From assembly GCA_009838175.1 (NCBI GenBank), contig VXSB01000035.1:30161-94160 (forward strand): a DNA stretch of 64,000 nt, read 5' to 3'. The stretch comes from Chloroflexota bacterium. GTDB taxonomy: Bacteria > Chloroflexota > Dehalococcoidia > Lucifugimonadales > Lucifugimonadaceae. Positions 39,790 through 49,785 of the stretch are shown here, piece after piece. How positions within the stretch are numbered: the first letter of the stretch is position 1; each line of letters starts with the position of its first letter. The position numbers were made by a program, and so were the translations under genes. Under the pieces are notes generated by a model. It made no database searches and was not told the origin of the DNA. It saw only the letters and a list, made by a program, of their open reading frames with translations.

Positions 39790-41463
39790 TTGGGAGCGAA
39801 GATCGTGGCAAAGCTATCTGGCGGTGAAGCGCTAGCGAAATCATTGGTTCGAGAGGGAGTGGAGGTTATCTTCGGGCTGCCAGGCGTGCAGATGTACGGG
39901 CTGGTGACCGGTATCCGCGACGAACCGGGTCTGCGGATGATAACGACGAGGCACGAGTTCGCGACGACGCACATGGCTGATGGTTACGCTCGTGCGACCG
40001 GAAAACCTGCTGTTGCGATGGTTGTGCCCGGCGTCGGTCTTTACAACGCCGGTTCGGGGTTGGCGACGGCGTATGCGCGATCATCCCCCGTTCTGCTGCT
40101 GGCTGGCGAGGTCCCGCGGGCACAGATCAACAAGGGGCTTGATGGTCTGCATGAGATCGTCAATCAAGTGAACTTGGTGAAACCCATCACGAAGTATCAA
40201 GCATGTATCCGACGTCCACACGAAGCGCCGGGAGCGGTCCAAGAAGCCTTTAAGCAGATGCGCTCTGGAAGGCCTAGGCCTACGTACATCGATATGCCGC
40301 CGGAAGGTCAGGTTGAGAGGGAAGAGGTAGATCTGCTCGAAAGCGCGCCCGGCGAACGGGCGACGGCTGACGATTCCCTGATCGAAGAGGCCGCGCGCGA
40401 CATTCTGAACGCCAAATCAGCGGTTATCTTCGCGGGTGGAGGCATTGCTAGGTCGGATGCTTTCGAAGAGTTGGCGCAGCTGGCAGAGATGACAGGATTG
40501 CCAGTGGTGAACTCAGCTGGCGGCAAGGGCGTGATCCCGTATTCGCACCCGAACAGCATCGGATCGTGGGTTGGGGCGGAAGGTCCTATAAAGGGCATGA
40601 TCGACAATGCCGAGGTGATCCTCGCTATTGGCACGCGATTCACGCCTAGGAACCCGGCGGGTAGCGGCTCGAAGGTGATTCACATCGATCCCGATGAAAC
40701 GATTCTCGGCAGGCCACATCCGAACAAGATGAAGTTGAAAGGCGACGCTAAGGCGACCCTGACGAAGCTTAACGTGGCGTTGGATGATCTGGGATGCGAT
40801 CCCGAAGCAATGGCTGCGCGTCACGCCTTCGACAAGGTGGCGCTAGATGCGCATCGAGAGAATGACCGTAGCGAGGACGCGGCTTATCCGTGGTTGGTAG
40901 CGATTCAGAACGCATATCCCGACGACGCGACTGGCATTTGGGGAATGACACAGCTGGGCTACTACTCACGGCAGCACTTCGAAGTCGAACGTCCGTGGTC
41001 GTACATCGACTCTGGTTACATGGGTACATTGGGGTACGCGTATCCGACGGCGCTGGGAGCGAAAGTAGGAGTGCCGGACCGCCCGGTCATCTGCATCGTG
41101 GGCGATGGCGGCTTCATGTACTCGTCAGGCGAACTCTCGACTGCCGTTAAGTACGGCATCAACGTCGTGGCGGTCGTCTTCAACGATGGGGCGTACGGTA
41201 ACGTGGCGCGTGACTTGGACCAAGACTTTGGCGGTTCTTATGAAGCCGATTTCGCGAATCCGGACTTCGTGGGGATGGCCGAGGCGTATGGTGCGGCCGG
41301 CTTCTTGGCGACGAGTCCAGAGGAGCTGACAACGGCGATACGTTCTGCTGTGGAGGTCGACGCTCCGAGCATCGTGGAGGTTCAGCTAGGGCGTTTGCCG
41401 CGTCCGAAAGCGTGGACAGCGCGTGCACCGTGGACGAAACCGCAAGAGGGTTTGCTGGAGTAG
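39790..41463 (+). CDS. Thiamine pyrophosphate-dependent enzyme (acetolactate synthase-like)
   Basis: SGGEALAKSLVREGVEVIFGLPGVQMYGL; GDGGFMYSSGELSTAVKYGINVVAVVFNDGAYGNV TPP motif. Confidence 0.92.
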   Translation: MGAKIVAKLSGGEALAKSLVREGVEVIFGLPGVQMYGLVTGIRDEPGLRMITTRHEFATTHMADGYARATGKPAVAMVVPGVGLYNAGSGLATAYARSSPVLLLAGEVPRAQINKGLDGLHEIVNQVNLVKPITKYQACIRRPHEAPGAVQEAFKQMRSGRPRPTYIDMPPEGQVEREEVDLLESAPGERATADDSLIEEAARDILNAKSAVIFAGGGIARSDAFEELAQLAEMTGLPVVNSAGGKGVIPYSHPNSIGSWVGAEGPIKGMIDNAEVILAIGTRFTPRNPAGSGSKVIHIDPDETILGRPHPNKMKLKGDAKATLTKLNVALDDLGCDPEAMAARHAFDKVALDAHRENDRSEDAAYPWLVAIQNAYPDDATGIWGMTQLGYYSRQHFEVERPWSYIDSGYMGTLGYAYPTALGAKVGVPDRPVICIVGDGGFMYSSGELSTAVKYGINVVAVVFNDGAYGNVARDLDQDFGGSYEADFANPDFVGMAEAYGAAGFLATSPEELTTAIRSAVEVDAPSIVEVQLGRLPRPKAWTARAPWTKPQEGLLE

Positions 41464-41493
41464 CGCACCGCTGATTGTGAGCGGTTTTCCATT

Positions 41494-41525
41494 CGAACGC
41501 GTTTCAATTGATTGAAACGCGTTCG
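41494..41525. promoter_or_regulatory. 15-2-15 perfect palindrome between the TPP enzyme and the zinc-ribbon gene
   Basis: cgaacgcgtttcaat-tg-attgaaacgcgttcg. Confidence 0.7.
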
Positions 41526-41590
41526 TTCGATTCCTTAAGATACGCGCATCACCTCTACCAGCGTATGTATTTGGTCAAGGAGCGGGTTGG

Positions 41591-41848
41591 ATGTTGTTGT
41601 CAAAGAACGAGTGCATGAAGTGCAATCGGGGAATGATGCGGCTTCAGCAGGACGCGTACAGCACCTATTTCACCTGCATGACTTGCGGGGCGACGATGGT
41701 GACGCGCTGCCCGCACTGCGAAACCCCGAGCATTGCAATCGACATGAGTCCACCGTCTCCGACGGTGTATTGCCGAGCTTGCGAATGCGCGAATGCTGAG
41801 TTGGCAGCGGCGGCGTGCAGTTATGAACCGGTCAGAGCTGCGATTTGA
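41591..41848 (+). CDS. Small zinc-ribbon protein, 85 aa
   Basis: Four CxxC knuckles: CMKC, CMTC, CPHC, CRAC. Confidence 0.7.
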   Translation: MLLSKNECMKCNRGMMRLQQDAYSTYFTCMTCGATMVTRCPHCETPSIAIDMSPPSPTVYCRACECANAELAAAACSYEPVRAAI

Positions 41849-41915
41849 GGGATTCGATCTGGGATCTTACCTCTGGACCAAGTAGCCTTTACATTCTGAC
41901 AGGTTGTCAGATGAG

Positions 41916-42536
41916 CTAAACTGGGCGGATTATCCCACAGGCGACGCGGTTGCCAGTGTCCGATTCCTCTCCGCCATAGGCATCGGGCTTTTCGTGCACT
42001 ATGATCGCCGATCCGTCAGCATCGAATATGGAATGGCGTGGGCCGGTGTCCAAGGTGAATCCAACCGTAAAGAAATCAGCACGCGCGGAACCGTCGGAGG
42101 CGGCATAGATGTTGGGCAAGTCCCCGCCATGCCCTCGGGTTCCTTCACCACGTTTCCACGCTGGGTGGATAAATCCGTGTTCCGCATCTTCAGGGTTGAA
42201 GTGATCACCAGCCGCGCTAAAGTCGGGTGCACATGCACCGACCTCGTGGACGATAAGGGCGTGGCCACCAGGAGTAAGGCCGTTCACTTCAGCCATGATT
42301 AATACTCCAGTGTTAGTTTGCCGGAAAGTAACGGTTCCAACAGGATCGCCATCTGGCGATTCCAGTGCGGCCTCGGCTATCAGGTCAGGGGTAGGCTGAT
42401 GCGTTCCGCCGGACCGAGCGGCAATGAAAAACAGCCCGGCGGCCAGTAAGATCACGACCGGTATCAAGGGCATGGCTATGAGAATAGCCCGATCAAATCT
42501 TTGGGGTATTTTGGTCACTCTTTGAGCCAAGCACAA
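41916..42536 (-). CDS. Cu/Zn superoxide dismutase family protein with N-terminal membrane segment
   Basis: GHALIVHEVGACAPDFSAAGDHFNPEDAEHG...GHGGDLPNIYAASDGSARADFFTVGF...SAIIVHEKPDAYGGEESDTGNRVACGII. Confidence 0.92.
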   Translation of the reverse strand: MCLAQRVTKIPQRFDRAILIAMPLIPVVILLAAGLFFIAARSGGTHQPTPDLIAEAALESPDGDPVGTVTFRQTNTGVLIMAEVNGLTPGGHALIVHEVGACAPDFSAAGDHFNPEDAEHGFIHPAWKRGEGTRGHGGDLPNIYAASDGSARADFFTVGFTLDTGPRHSIFDADGSAIIVHEKPDAYGGEESDTGNRVACGIIRPV

Positions 42537-42673
42537 CTATTGCGGCGGCGTAGTCCTTATTGTTCCTCTTCGGTGTGTCACAGTTGCGTGTGTCCTCGGG
42601 GTTGCACGGAGCGCGGCGCACATTAGCGCTTTTTGATACTTGATATCACAAAAATGAATTATTCGGACACGCC

Positions 42674-43273
42674 TTACGTTAACATCGTCAAGTGCTCCGA
42701 GTGCCAACGGTCCCACTCGGTCCATCTGCCGTTGGATGTTTCGCTGACGATGGTGTAGGCGCAGTTGGGCATTCTGGGACGGCTACGGTAGTCGAACGCG
42801 CGCCCGGCCATGTAGTCGAGGATGACGCCGATCGTTCCGGCATGTAGGAAACCAACGACGCGATCGCAGTTCTTTGATTTAGCGTCTTCCAGGAGTTGAC
42901 GAAAGCCTTGTTGGACGCGGTTTGAGAATTGATTGGGGTCTTCCCCACCGAACTGGGAAAAATCCAATTCGACCCGGTGGTTGATAACGTCGTTCTTGAA
43001 CGCTACGGATGCGTCTTCGATACGTCCGACGTCGATTTCGTTGAGACCTGCGATGCGAGTGAAGCGGCGAGAGGTGAGGTCCGCATAGGTTTGAGCAGTC
43101 TGGATAGCGCGGGGCAGGCTGCTGGAGTAGCACTCGTCGAACTCCACGTCCTTTAATGCGTGGGCGACGGAACGTGCCTGCTCAAAGCCGAGTTCGGTTA
43201 GGCCATGGTGCGGTTTGTATAAGCCGTCCTCGCCGACGATAGTTTCGCCGTGTCTTACCAGCCAGAGTTCCAT
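42674..43273 (-). CDS. Histidine phosphatase family protein
   Basis: MELWLVRHGETIVGEDGLYKPHHGLTELGFEQARSVAHAL. Confidence 0.92.
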   Translation of the reverse strand: MELWLVRHGETIVGEDGLYKPHHGLTELGFEQARSVAHALKDVEFDECYSSSLPRAIQTAQTYADLTSRRFTRIAGLNEIDVGRIEDASVAFKNDVINHRVELDFSQFGGEDPNQFSNRVQQGFRQLLEDAKSKNCDRVVGFLHAGTIGVILDYMAGRAFDYRSRPRMPNCAYTIVSETSNGRWTEWDRWHSEHLTMLT

Positions 43274-43356
43274 ATTGTGAAGTGCGGTGGGTGTGTTTGT
43301 GAAGGGGCAGTTGACGCAAATTCGCTTACAATTACGCGCGCCAAAGGTCTATTTTG

Positions 43357-43372
43357 CAACAATCGATTGTTG
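43357..43372. promoter_or_regulatory. 16-bp perfect palindrome CAACAATCGATTGTTG, candidate operator
   Basis: Exact palindrome about 45 bp upstream of the Gfo/Idh/MocA start. Confidence 0.6.
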
Positions 43373-43416
43373 ACGTGAATTAACTCGCGATCGATATCGT
43401 CGAAAGGGTCAAAGAG

Positions 43417-44484
43417 ATGAAACCTGACGGAACGGTACGGATCGGATTCATCGGCGCCGGATGGTGGGCGACCGCGAACCACATGCCTGTTTTCGCGGGG
43501 CGAGACGACGTAGAGATGACGGCTGTATGCCGCTTGGGAGCCGACGAACTCCAGCTCGTGAAGGAGACGTTCGGATTCGTTCACGCGACGGAGAGTTACG
43601 AGGAGCTTCTCGAGATTGAAGGGTTGGACGGTGTGGTTGTCGCTACTCCTCATTCGCTGCACTACGAACACACGATGGCGGCGCTGAGACGCGGGTTGCA
43701 CGTGATGTGTGAGAAGCCGTTGGCTACTACCGCAGCGCATGCGAGAGCGATGGTGGAAGAGGCGGATAGGCAAGGCGTGCAGTTGCTGATCCCGCACGGC
43801 TGGCACTACGCGCCGTACATCCAAAATGCCAAGGAGATGATGGAGCAAAATCCGGTGGGAAACATCGAATTCGTGATGTGCCACATGGCATCTCCGGTTC
43901 GGAGCTTGTTGGAGGGTAAACAGTTCTTGGCGACTGGTGGAGGTGCCGGCGACAACATGTTCGAGCCGGGCGCTGAGACGTGGGCGGATCCGGTGATTGC
44001 CGGTGGCGGCTACGCGCTGGCGCAGATGACGCACTCGGCAGGTATGGCGTACTGGCTGACCGGATTGAAGGCAGACACAGTGTTTGCGTACAACACTGCT
44101 CCGACAGCGCAGGTTGAGCTTTACAACGCTTTCTCGGTCGGTTTCGATGGTGGTGCGATAGGCACGTTCTCGGGCGCGGGCGCGTTGCCACAGGATCAGA
44201 CTTTCCAACTCGACATTCGCGTCTTCGGAGATGAGGGCGCGTTTGTGCTCGACATTGATCGAGCGCGTCTCGAGGTGCAACGGCACGACGGAGAGCATAT
44301 CAAGATTGATGTTGGAGAGGATGCCGGAGAGTACTACGGTGGGGGACCGCCGGACAACTTCACGGACATTCTTCTCGGCAAGGACGTTCCCAACTGGGCA
44401 CCCGGCTGGGCGGGAATGCGGGCGATTGAGATGATTGATGCCGCGTACCGTTCGGCGAAATCTGGCATAGCTGAAAAGGTATAG
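43417..44484 (+). CDS. Gfo/Idh/MocA family oxidoreductase
   Basis: VRIGFIGAGWWATANHMPVFAGRDDVEMTAVC; GVVVATPHSLHYEHTMAALRRGLHVMCEKPLATT. Confidence 0.95.
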   Translation: MKPDGTVRIGFIGAGWWATANHMPVFAGRDDVEMTAVCRLGADELQLVKETFGFVHATESYEELLEIEGLDGVVVATPHSLHYEHTMAALRRGLHVMCEKPLATTAAHARAMVEEADRQGVQLLIPHGWHYAPYIQNAKEMMEQNPVGNIEFVMCHMASPVRSLLEGKQFLATGGGAGDNMFEPGAETWADPVIAGGGYALAQMTHSAGMAYWLTGLKADTVFAYNTAPTAQVELYNAFSVGFDGGAIGTFSGAGALPQDQTFQLDIRVFGDEGAFVLDIDRARLEVQRHDGEHIKIDVGEDAGEYYGGGPPDNFTDILLGKDVPNWAPGWAGMRAIEMIDAAYRSAKSGIAEKV

Positions 44485-44505
44485 AGGCTAGGACAGGAAG
44501 CGCAC

Positions 44506-45228
44506 TTGACGACGAAGCGCCAGGGCCAACAATCGGTGCTAGTGGTCGAGGACGACCCCGGTCTTCTCGCCACTTTGGAGTTCAATCTTCAGACGACCGG
44601 CTATCGCGTCTTGACCGCTTTGGATGGTGCGACCGCGCTCGACATTCGTAGATCGAACAGTGTCGAGTTGATCATCTTGGATCTGTCGTTGCCAGTTATG
44701 GGCGGAATGCAAGTGTGCAAAGCGTTGAGAGACACTGGCGATACGGTTCCGATCATTATGTTGACCGCTTGGCATCAGGAGAATCAACGGGTCGACGGCC
44801 TTCGCAGCGGTGCTGACGACTACGTTGTCAAACCGTTCAGTTTGAGCGAACTGATGGCACGTGTCGAGGCTCAACTGCGTCGTGCGACGATGTTCAACAA
44901 TCTACCCGTCGACGGTGGGGGCGGTGGGCACACCATCGAAGTTGGCGATCTGGAGATCGATCTAGTCCGCCGAAGTGCAGTACTGGATGGATACGACCTC
45001 GACCTGAGGACTAAAGAGTTCGACTTATTGGTCCATCTGGCATCCCAACCGGGGCGAGTTTTTTCACGTTCTCAGTTGTTGGAAGGCGTCTGGGGCGGAG
45101 ATAATCCAGGCGGATCACGGACCATCGATGTTCACGTGTCTTTGCTGCGACGCAAGCTGGAAGAAGACCCGTCCAATCCGGCCCATCTTTTGACTGTAAG
45201 GGGCGTCGGGTATCGTTTCGTGCCGTGA
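44506..45228 (+). CDS. OmpR/PhoB family response regulator
   Basis: SVLVVEDDPGLLATLEFNLQTTGYRV...IILDLSLPVMGG...DDYVVKPFSLSELMARV; C-terminal winged-helix. Confidence 0.95.
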   Translation: MTTKRQGQQSVLVVEDDPGLLATLEFNLQTTGYRVLTALDGATALDIRRSNSVELIILDLSLPVMGGMQVCKALRDTGDTVPIIMLTAWHQENQRVDGLRSGADDYVVKPFSLSELMARVEAQLRRATMFNNLPVDGGGGGHTIEVGDLEIDLVRRSAVLDGYDLDLRTKEFDLLVHLASQPGRVFSRSQLLEGVWGGDNPGGSRTIDVHVSLLRRKLEEDPSNPAHLLTVRGVGYRFVP

Positions 45229-45231
45229 TCG

Positions 45232-46596
45232 ATGCCCGATCTATGCAGAATATTGGACTTCATACCGCTTAGATGGCGTTACGCGACCGCGGCGGCCTTG
45301 CCGCTGGTGATCGGATGGTCGCTGTACGGTGTAGCGGGTTGGTGGTCGGTTGCGGCGGGTTCAATAGTTGCCGTCGTTACCGTACTGTTTCTAGGTCGTC
45401 GGCAGACGCGTTTCTTCCTCCGGACTGCGACAGGAATCATTCGGACTAGGTCGATAGACCGCAGAAACCGGTTGGAGATCGAAGGTCCGCCTGAGCAGCA
45501 ACGCATCCTCAACGCTGTCAACCGTCTTGCTGAGAGCGTCGAAATTTCGCTCTCGGAGTCTGATCGCAACCGACGGTATCAGGAGACGATTCTGAACGAG
45601 ATTACGGTCGGGATTCTGGTCGTAGATGAGAACGGGATGTTGCAGTACGCCAATCCTGCAGTGTGCCGGATGCTGGGCTTTGAATTCTCAGTTCCTAGCT
45701 CTAGCCCAACCCCATTGGCGACGAATGTCAACATTTACGAAATCAACGAGGCTGTTACTACAAGCGCGACAGCAGGGGAGACGGTGCGTCGGAGCGTAGA
45801 GCTGTACGACACTCGTCGGCATCTCGAACTGTTTTCACGGCCTCTGCCGCCGGACGAGAGCGGTGTTCGGCGAGCTATCGTCATCATCAACGATCGCACC
45901 GACGAGTATCGGCTTGGCGTCGCGATGCGGGAGTTTGTGGCGAACGCATCGCACGAGCTTCGCACGCCTATCGCGTCGATTCAGGCATCGGTCGACACGC
46001 TGAAGCTGGACACCGAGTTGCCGCCAGAAGTCATCGAGCAGTTTCTTGACCGCATCGATGACGGAGCGCAACGCATGACGGCGCTGGTCAATGAGCTGAT
46101 GGATCTGACGTTGCTCGAGTCGGGGCGCTCACCAGTCAACCTCCAAATGACGAATGCGGCGGAGCTGATCAGTTCAGTTATGAAGAGTCATGGTCCGGTT
46201 GGGATACGCTCGGATCACGAAATATCGACCTTTATCTCCGAGGATCTGCCGGATGTGTTGATCGACCGTCCGAAGATGGAACGGGCAGTTGGGAATCTTT
46301 TGGTAAATGCGATGAAGTTCACGCCACCGGGCGGAACGATCAAGTTCGAATGTAAGAGAGACGGGGAGTTCGTGGTGTATTCGGTCCAAGATTCAGGCGA
46401 GGGAATCGATCCGGAAGAGTTGCCGCACATCTTCGAACGCTTCTACAAGTCACACCGATCATCGGGTGACAGAACCGGGTTTGGATTAGGTCTTTCGATA
46501 ACGAAAAACATCGTTGAGATACACAACGGCACCGTGGAAGTGGAGAGCGTGGTTGGTGAAGGATCGACGTTCACGGTTCGGTTGCCGATTCCTTAG
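45232..46596 (+). CDS. PhoR-like sensor histidine kinase with PAS domain
   Basis: FVANASHELRTPIASIQASVDTL H-box; NLLVNAMKFTPPGG; GFGLGLSITKNIVEIHNG. Confidence 0.95.
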   Translation: MPDLCRILDFIPLRWRYATAAALPLVIGWSLYGVAGWWSVAAGSIVAVVTVLFLGRRQTRFFLRTATGIIRTRSIDRRNRLEIEGPPEQQRILNAVNRLAESVEISLSESDRNRRYQETILNEITVGILVVDENGMLQYANPAVCRMLGFEFSVPSSSPTPLATNVNIYEINEAVTTSATAGETVRRSVELYDTRRHLELFSRPLPPDESGVRRAIVIINDRTDEYRLGVAMREFVANASHELRTPIASIQASVDTLKLDTELPPEVIEQFLDRIDDGAQRMTALVNELMDLTLLESGRSPVNLQMTNAAELISSVMKSHGPVGIRSDHEISTFISEDLPDVLIDRPKMERAVGNLLVNAMKFTPPGGTIKFECKRDGEFVVYSVQDSGEGIDPEELPHIFERFYKSHRSSGDRTGFGLGLSITKNIVEIHNGTVEVESVVGEGSTFTVRLPIP

Positions 46597-46773
46597 GTTA
46601 GGTTTTTGTGCCCCTCACCCTAACCCTCTCCCACGGCGGAGAGAGGGGATATGGATGTAGCAGAGATGTAAATCGGAATTAAACAACGTAGTGCATCTTG
46701 ATTCTTTAGGGGTACGCAGTTGTGTGCTCCTGAACGTTGAAAAACGAATTGTTATCAGGAGACCGGAAACCCG

Positions 46774-47769
46774 ATGCAATATCAATTTACTAGGCACTTG
46801 GCAAGCCTTAGGGGCCTGCTCATCATCGGCATGTTGGTAGCGGTCGTGATGGTCGCCTGCAGCAGCGATGAAGAACCGCAAGAGCCTGCGGCGCAAGCCG
46901 GCCTGCTCTCAGGCGAGATCGTCATCGATGGTTCGTCTACGGTCTACCCGCTAACGGTCGCCGCTGCCGAGGATTTCCGTAAAGAGAACCCTCGAGTCCA
47001 AATTCCGGTTGGTGTTTCCGGCACTGGCGGCGGCTTCAAGAAGTTCACTGCTGGGGAGACGGTGATCTCCGACGCTTCGCGGCCCATTAAAGATTCCGAG
47101 CGCGAACTCGCGGATCGGAACGGTGTCGATTTCATGGAGTTGACGGTTGCGTACGATGGATTGTCCGTCTTGATAAACCCTGACAACGACTGGGCGAGTT
47201 GTCTAACGACGGATCAGTTGAACGAAGTCTGGAAACCGGACAGCGAAGTCAGCAACTGGAACCAGATTGATCCGAGTTTCCCGGATCGAGAGATCGTTCT
47301 CTACGGTCCCGACTCTGACTCCGGCACGTTTGACTACTTCACGGAAGAGATCAACGGGGATACCGGGGTGATCCGCCACGACTTTTTCCCGGCGGTGGAC
47401 GACAATGTTCTGGTGCAGGGCATTGCCGGCGATCGCGGCGCGTTGGGCTACTTCGGTTACGCGTACTACGTCGCCAATGCCGACAAGTTGAAACTAGTGG
47501 CTGTTGATGGTGGTGACGGATGTATTGAACCGAACGAAGAGACGATCAACAACGGCTCGTACTCGCCACTTGGCCGACCGCTTTACGTCTACGTGAACAC
47601 CGCTTCGCTCCAACGCGAAGAGGTCAAGGCTTTCGTCGACTTTTACCTCGAGAACGCTGTTGACCTAGCTGCAAGCGTAGGTTATGTAGGACTGCCGCAG
47701 CAGATGTACGACGACGCATTGGCCCTAGTAGCGAAATCGGCCAACACCGGAAGTGAAGTTAAGCGCTGA
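46774..47769 (+). CDS. pstS: Phosphate ABC transporter substrate-binding protein
   Basis: Lipobox-type leader [68 protein letters not shown]. Confidence 0.93.
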   Translation: MQYQFTRHLASLRGLLIIGMLVAVVMVACSSDEEPQEPAAQAGLLSGEIVIDGSSTVYPLTVAAAEDFRKENPRVQIPVGVSGTGGGFKKFTAGETVISDASRPIKDSERELADRNGVDFMELTVAYDGLSVLINPDNDWASCLTTDQLNEVWKPDSEVSNWNQIDPSFPDREIVLYGPDSDSGTFDYFTEEINGDTGVIRHDFFPAVDDNVLVQGIAGDRGALGYFGYAYYVANADKLKLVAVDGGDGCIEPNEETINNGSYSPLGRPLYVYVNTASLQREEVKAFVDFYLENAVDLAASVGYVGLPQQMYDDALALVAKSANTGSEVKR

Positions 47770-47817
47770 TGCAATCCGGACCGCCCAATGCGATCTTGAT
47801 CTAGAGCGCCATCCACT

Positions 47818-48834
47818 ATGTCATTAAGGAACGAGGAAGCGTATCTGGCGCGGCACCGCAATCGGCGCCATCTAGAGCAGGCAATCGTCTTGTGGGTCCT
47901 GAGAGCCGCGGCGCTGATTTCGATACTCACCACCATCGGCATCGTAGCGGTGCTAGTTTCGCAGAGCATCGGCTTTTTCCAAGAAGAGATCTGCGTCCTC
48001 AATGAGGGAGAGCCGATCAAGCCATGCGAACCCGGCGTTAACGGCACCCTCACGCGCGTCGGCATATTCGACTTCTTGACCGGCACTAACTGGTCGCCGC
48101 TTTTCAAGCCTTACCGTGAAGTCGGCCTCTCCTTCGGCGTCTTGCCGCTGGTCGCCGGCACTTTCTTAGTCGCTGCGGTCGCCGGGATCGTATCGCTGGG
48201 ATTGGGGATCGGCGCGGCGGTTTTCCTGTCTGAATATGCTCCAGATCGTGTTCGGACGATTATCAAGCCCATACTGGAGGTTTTAGCTGGAATACCAACC
48301 GTCGTTTATGGCTACTTCGCGCTCTTGACGATCGGGCCGGCGTTGCGCTTCGTGATCGGCGACGACAACTTAGGGACATTCAGCGCGTTGAGCGCTGGAC
48401 TCGTGATGGGCATCATGATCATGCCGATGGTTACAACGCTCAGTGAGGATGCCATGATATCGGTGCCTCGTTCGCTTCGAGATGCCGCGTACGCCTTGGG
48501 TGCTACACGTTTCGAGGTCGCTACGAAGGTTGTCGTTCCGGCGGCGCTGTCGGGGATCGTTTCTTCATTCATCCTTGCGGTGTCGCGAGCGGTTGGCGAG
48601 ACGATGATCGTATACCTGGCCGCCGGCGGACGTCCGAACTTGACCTTTAACCCGCTCGAAGCCGTCCAAGCGATGACCGCATTCATCGTCAACGTTGCGC
48701 TAGGGGACACACCGCACGGCGAGATTGAGTACTACACGATCTTCGTAGTCGGTCTATTGCTGTTCCTGATCACACTGGTGATGAATATCTTGGGACGCTG
48801 GGTGGTGCAGCGCTTCCGCCAGCAGTACGAGTAA
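47818..48834 (+). CDS. pstC: Phosphate ABC transporter permease
   Basis: GVLPLVAGTFLVAAVAGIVSLGLGIGAAVFLSEYAPDRVRTIIKPILEVLAGIPTVVYGYFAL. Confidence 0.92.
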   Translation: MSLRNEEAYLARHRNRRHLEQAIVLWVLRAAALISILTTIGIVAVLVSQSIGFFQEEICVLNEGEPIKPCEPGVNGTLTRVGIFDFLTGTNWSPLFKPYREVGLSFGVLPLVAGTFLVAAVAGIVSLGLGIGAAVFLSEYAPDRVRTIIKPILEVLAGIPTVVYGYFALLTIGPALRFVIGDDNLGTFSALSAGLVMGIMIMPMVTTLSEDAMISVPRSLRDAAYALGATRFEVATKVVVPAALSGIVSSFILAVSRAVGETMIVYLAAGGRPNLTFNPLEAVQAMTAFIVNVALGDTPHGEIEYYTIFVVGLLLFLITLVMNILGRWVVQRFRQQYE

Positions 48835-48870
48835 ACACCCGGAAGCGACTACCTAACATTCCAACTGACA

Positions 48871-49764
48871 GTGGGAAAACGAATGGCCTTTCAATCTCAA
48901 AGCAGCGCTCGCAAGACTTACCGACTGGCACGAGACAATGTATTTGCCGCGCTTTTCACAAGCTCGGTGATCATCGGCGTGCTGGTCCTCGCTTGGCTGC
49001 TCATCGAGGTGTTCATGGACAGCATCGGCTGGCTCGACTGGCAGTTTCTTAGTAGCTACTCGTCGCGACACCCGGACCAGGCCGGAATTCTGGCGCCGAT
49101 CGCCGGAACCTTCTGGGTAATCATTCTCACCGCAGTAATGACGGTGCCAGTTGGTATTGCGACAGCGGTTTACCTCGAAGAGTTCGCACCAAACAACCGG
49201 ATCACACGCCTGATCCAGTTGAACATCTCGAACTTGGCGGGAGTACCTTCGGTGGTCTATGGACTACTGGGCCTCGCCATCTTCGTCCAGTACCTTTTCG
49301 ACGGGCAGAGGAGCCTTTTGGCAGGTGCATTGACGCTCTCGTTGCTGGTCATGCCGATCGTGATCATCGCTTCGCAGGAGGCGATCCGGGCGGTGCCACC
49401 AAGTTACCGTGACGCGGCTTACGCTATGGGAGCAACCCGATGGCAGGTGGTGAAGATGGTGGTTTTACCGCAGGCCATACCGAGCATCATGTCGGGCATT
49501 ATCTTGGCGATGTCGCGTGCTATAGGCGAGACGGCGCCGATCTTGGTAGTGAGTTCCCTGGTGTTCATTACCTACGTGCCGACCTCGCCGTTCGACCGCT
49601 TTACAGTGCTGCCGTTGCAGATCGTGACATGGGTATCGCAGCCACAAGACGACTTCCGACACATCGCGGCTGCGGCAATCGTCATTCTGTTGGTGATGCT
49701 GTTGACTATGAACGCTGCTGCGATCTACATCCGAGCGAAATTCCAGCGGCGGGCTGAGTACTAA
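48871..49764 (+). CDS. pstA: Phosphate ABC transporter permease
   Basis: GILAPIAGTFWVIILTAVMTVPVGIATAVYLEEFAPNNRITRLIQLNISNLAGVPSVVYGLLGLAIF. Confidence 0.92.
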   Translation: MGKRMAFQSQSSARKTYRLARDNVFAALFTSSVIIGVLVLAWLLIEVFMDSIGWLDWQFLSSYSSRHPDQAGILAPIAGTFWVIILTAVMTVPVGIATAVYLEEFAPNNRITRLIQLNISNLAGVPSVVYGLLGLAIFVQYLFDGQRSLLAGALTLSLLVMPIVIIASQEAIRAVPPSYRDAAYAMGATRWQVVKMVVLPQAIPSIMSGIILAMSRAIGETAPILVVSSLVFITYVPTSPFDRFTVLPLQIVTWVSQPQDDFRHIAAAAIVILLVMLLTMNAAAIYIRAKFQRRAEY

Positions 49765-49785
49765 GTCGACGAGATCGGGGATCGA

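Noticed and set aside
43255-44298. 347-aa antisense ORF over the Gfo/Idh/MocA gene
   Set aside because: Low-complexity, Arg/His-rich shadow frame of a clearly conserved gene; the same applies to most antisense ORFs in the track.
46605-46645. cctctccc...gagagagg hairpin after the histidine kinase, as a specific regulatory element
   Set aside because: The ccctcaccctaaccctctccc type is a common dispersed intergenic repeat; it may serve as a terminator but nothing more is supported.
46597-46773. PHO box upstream of pstS
   Set aside because: No pair of CTGTCAT-like direct repeats could be recognised.
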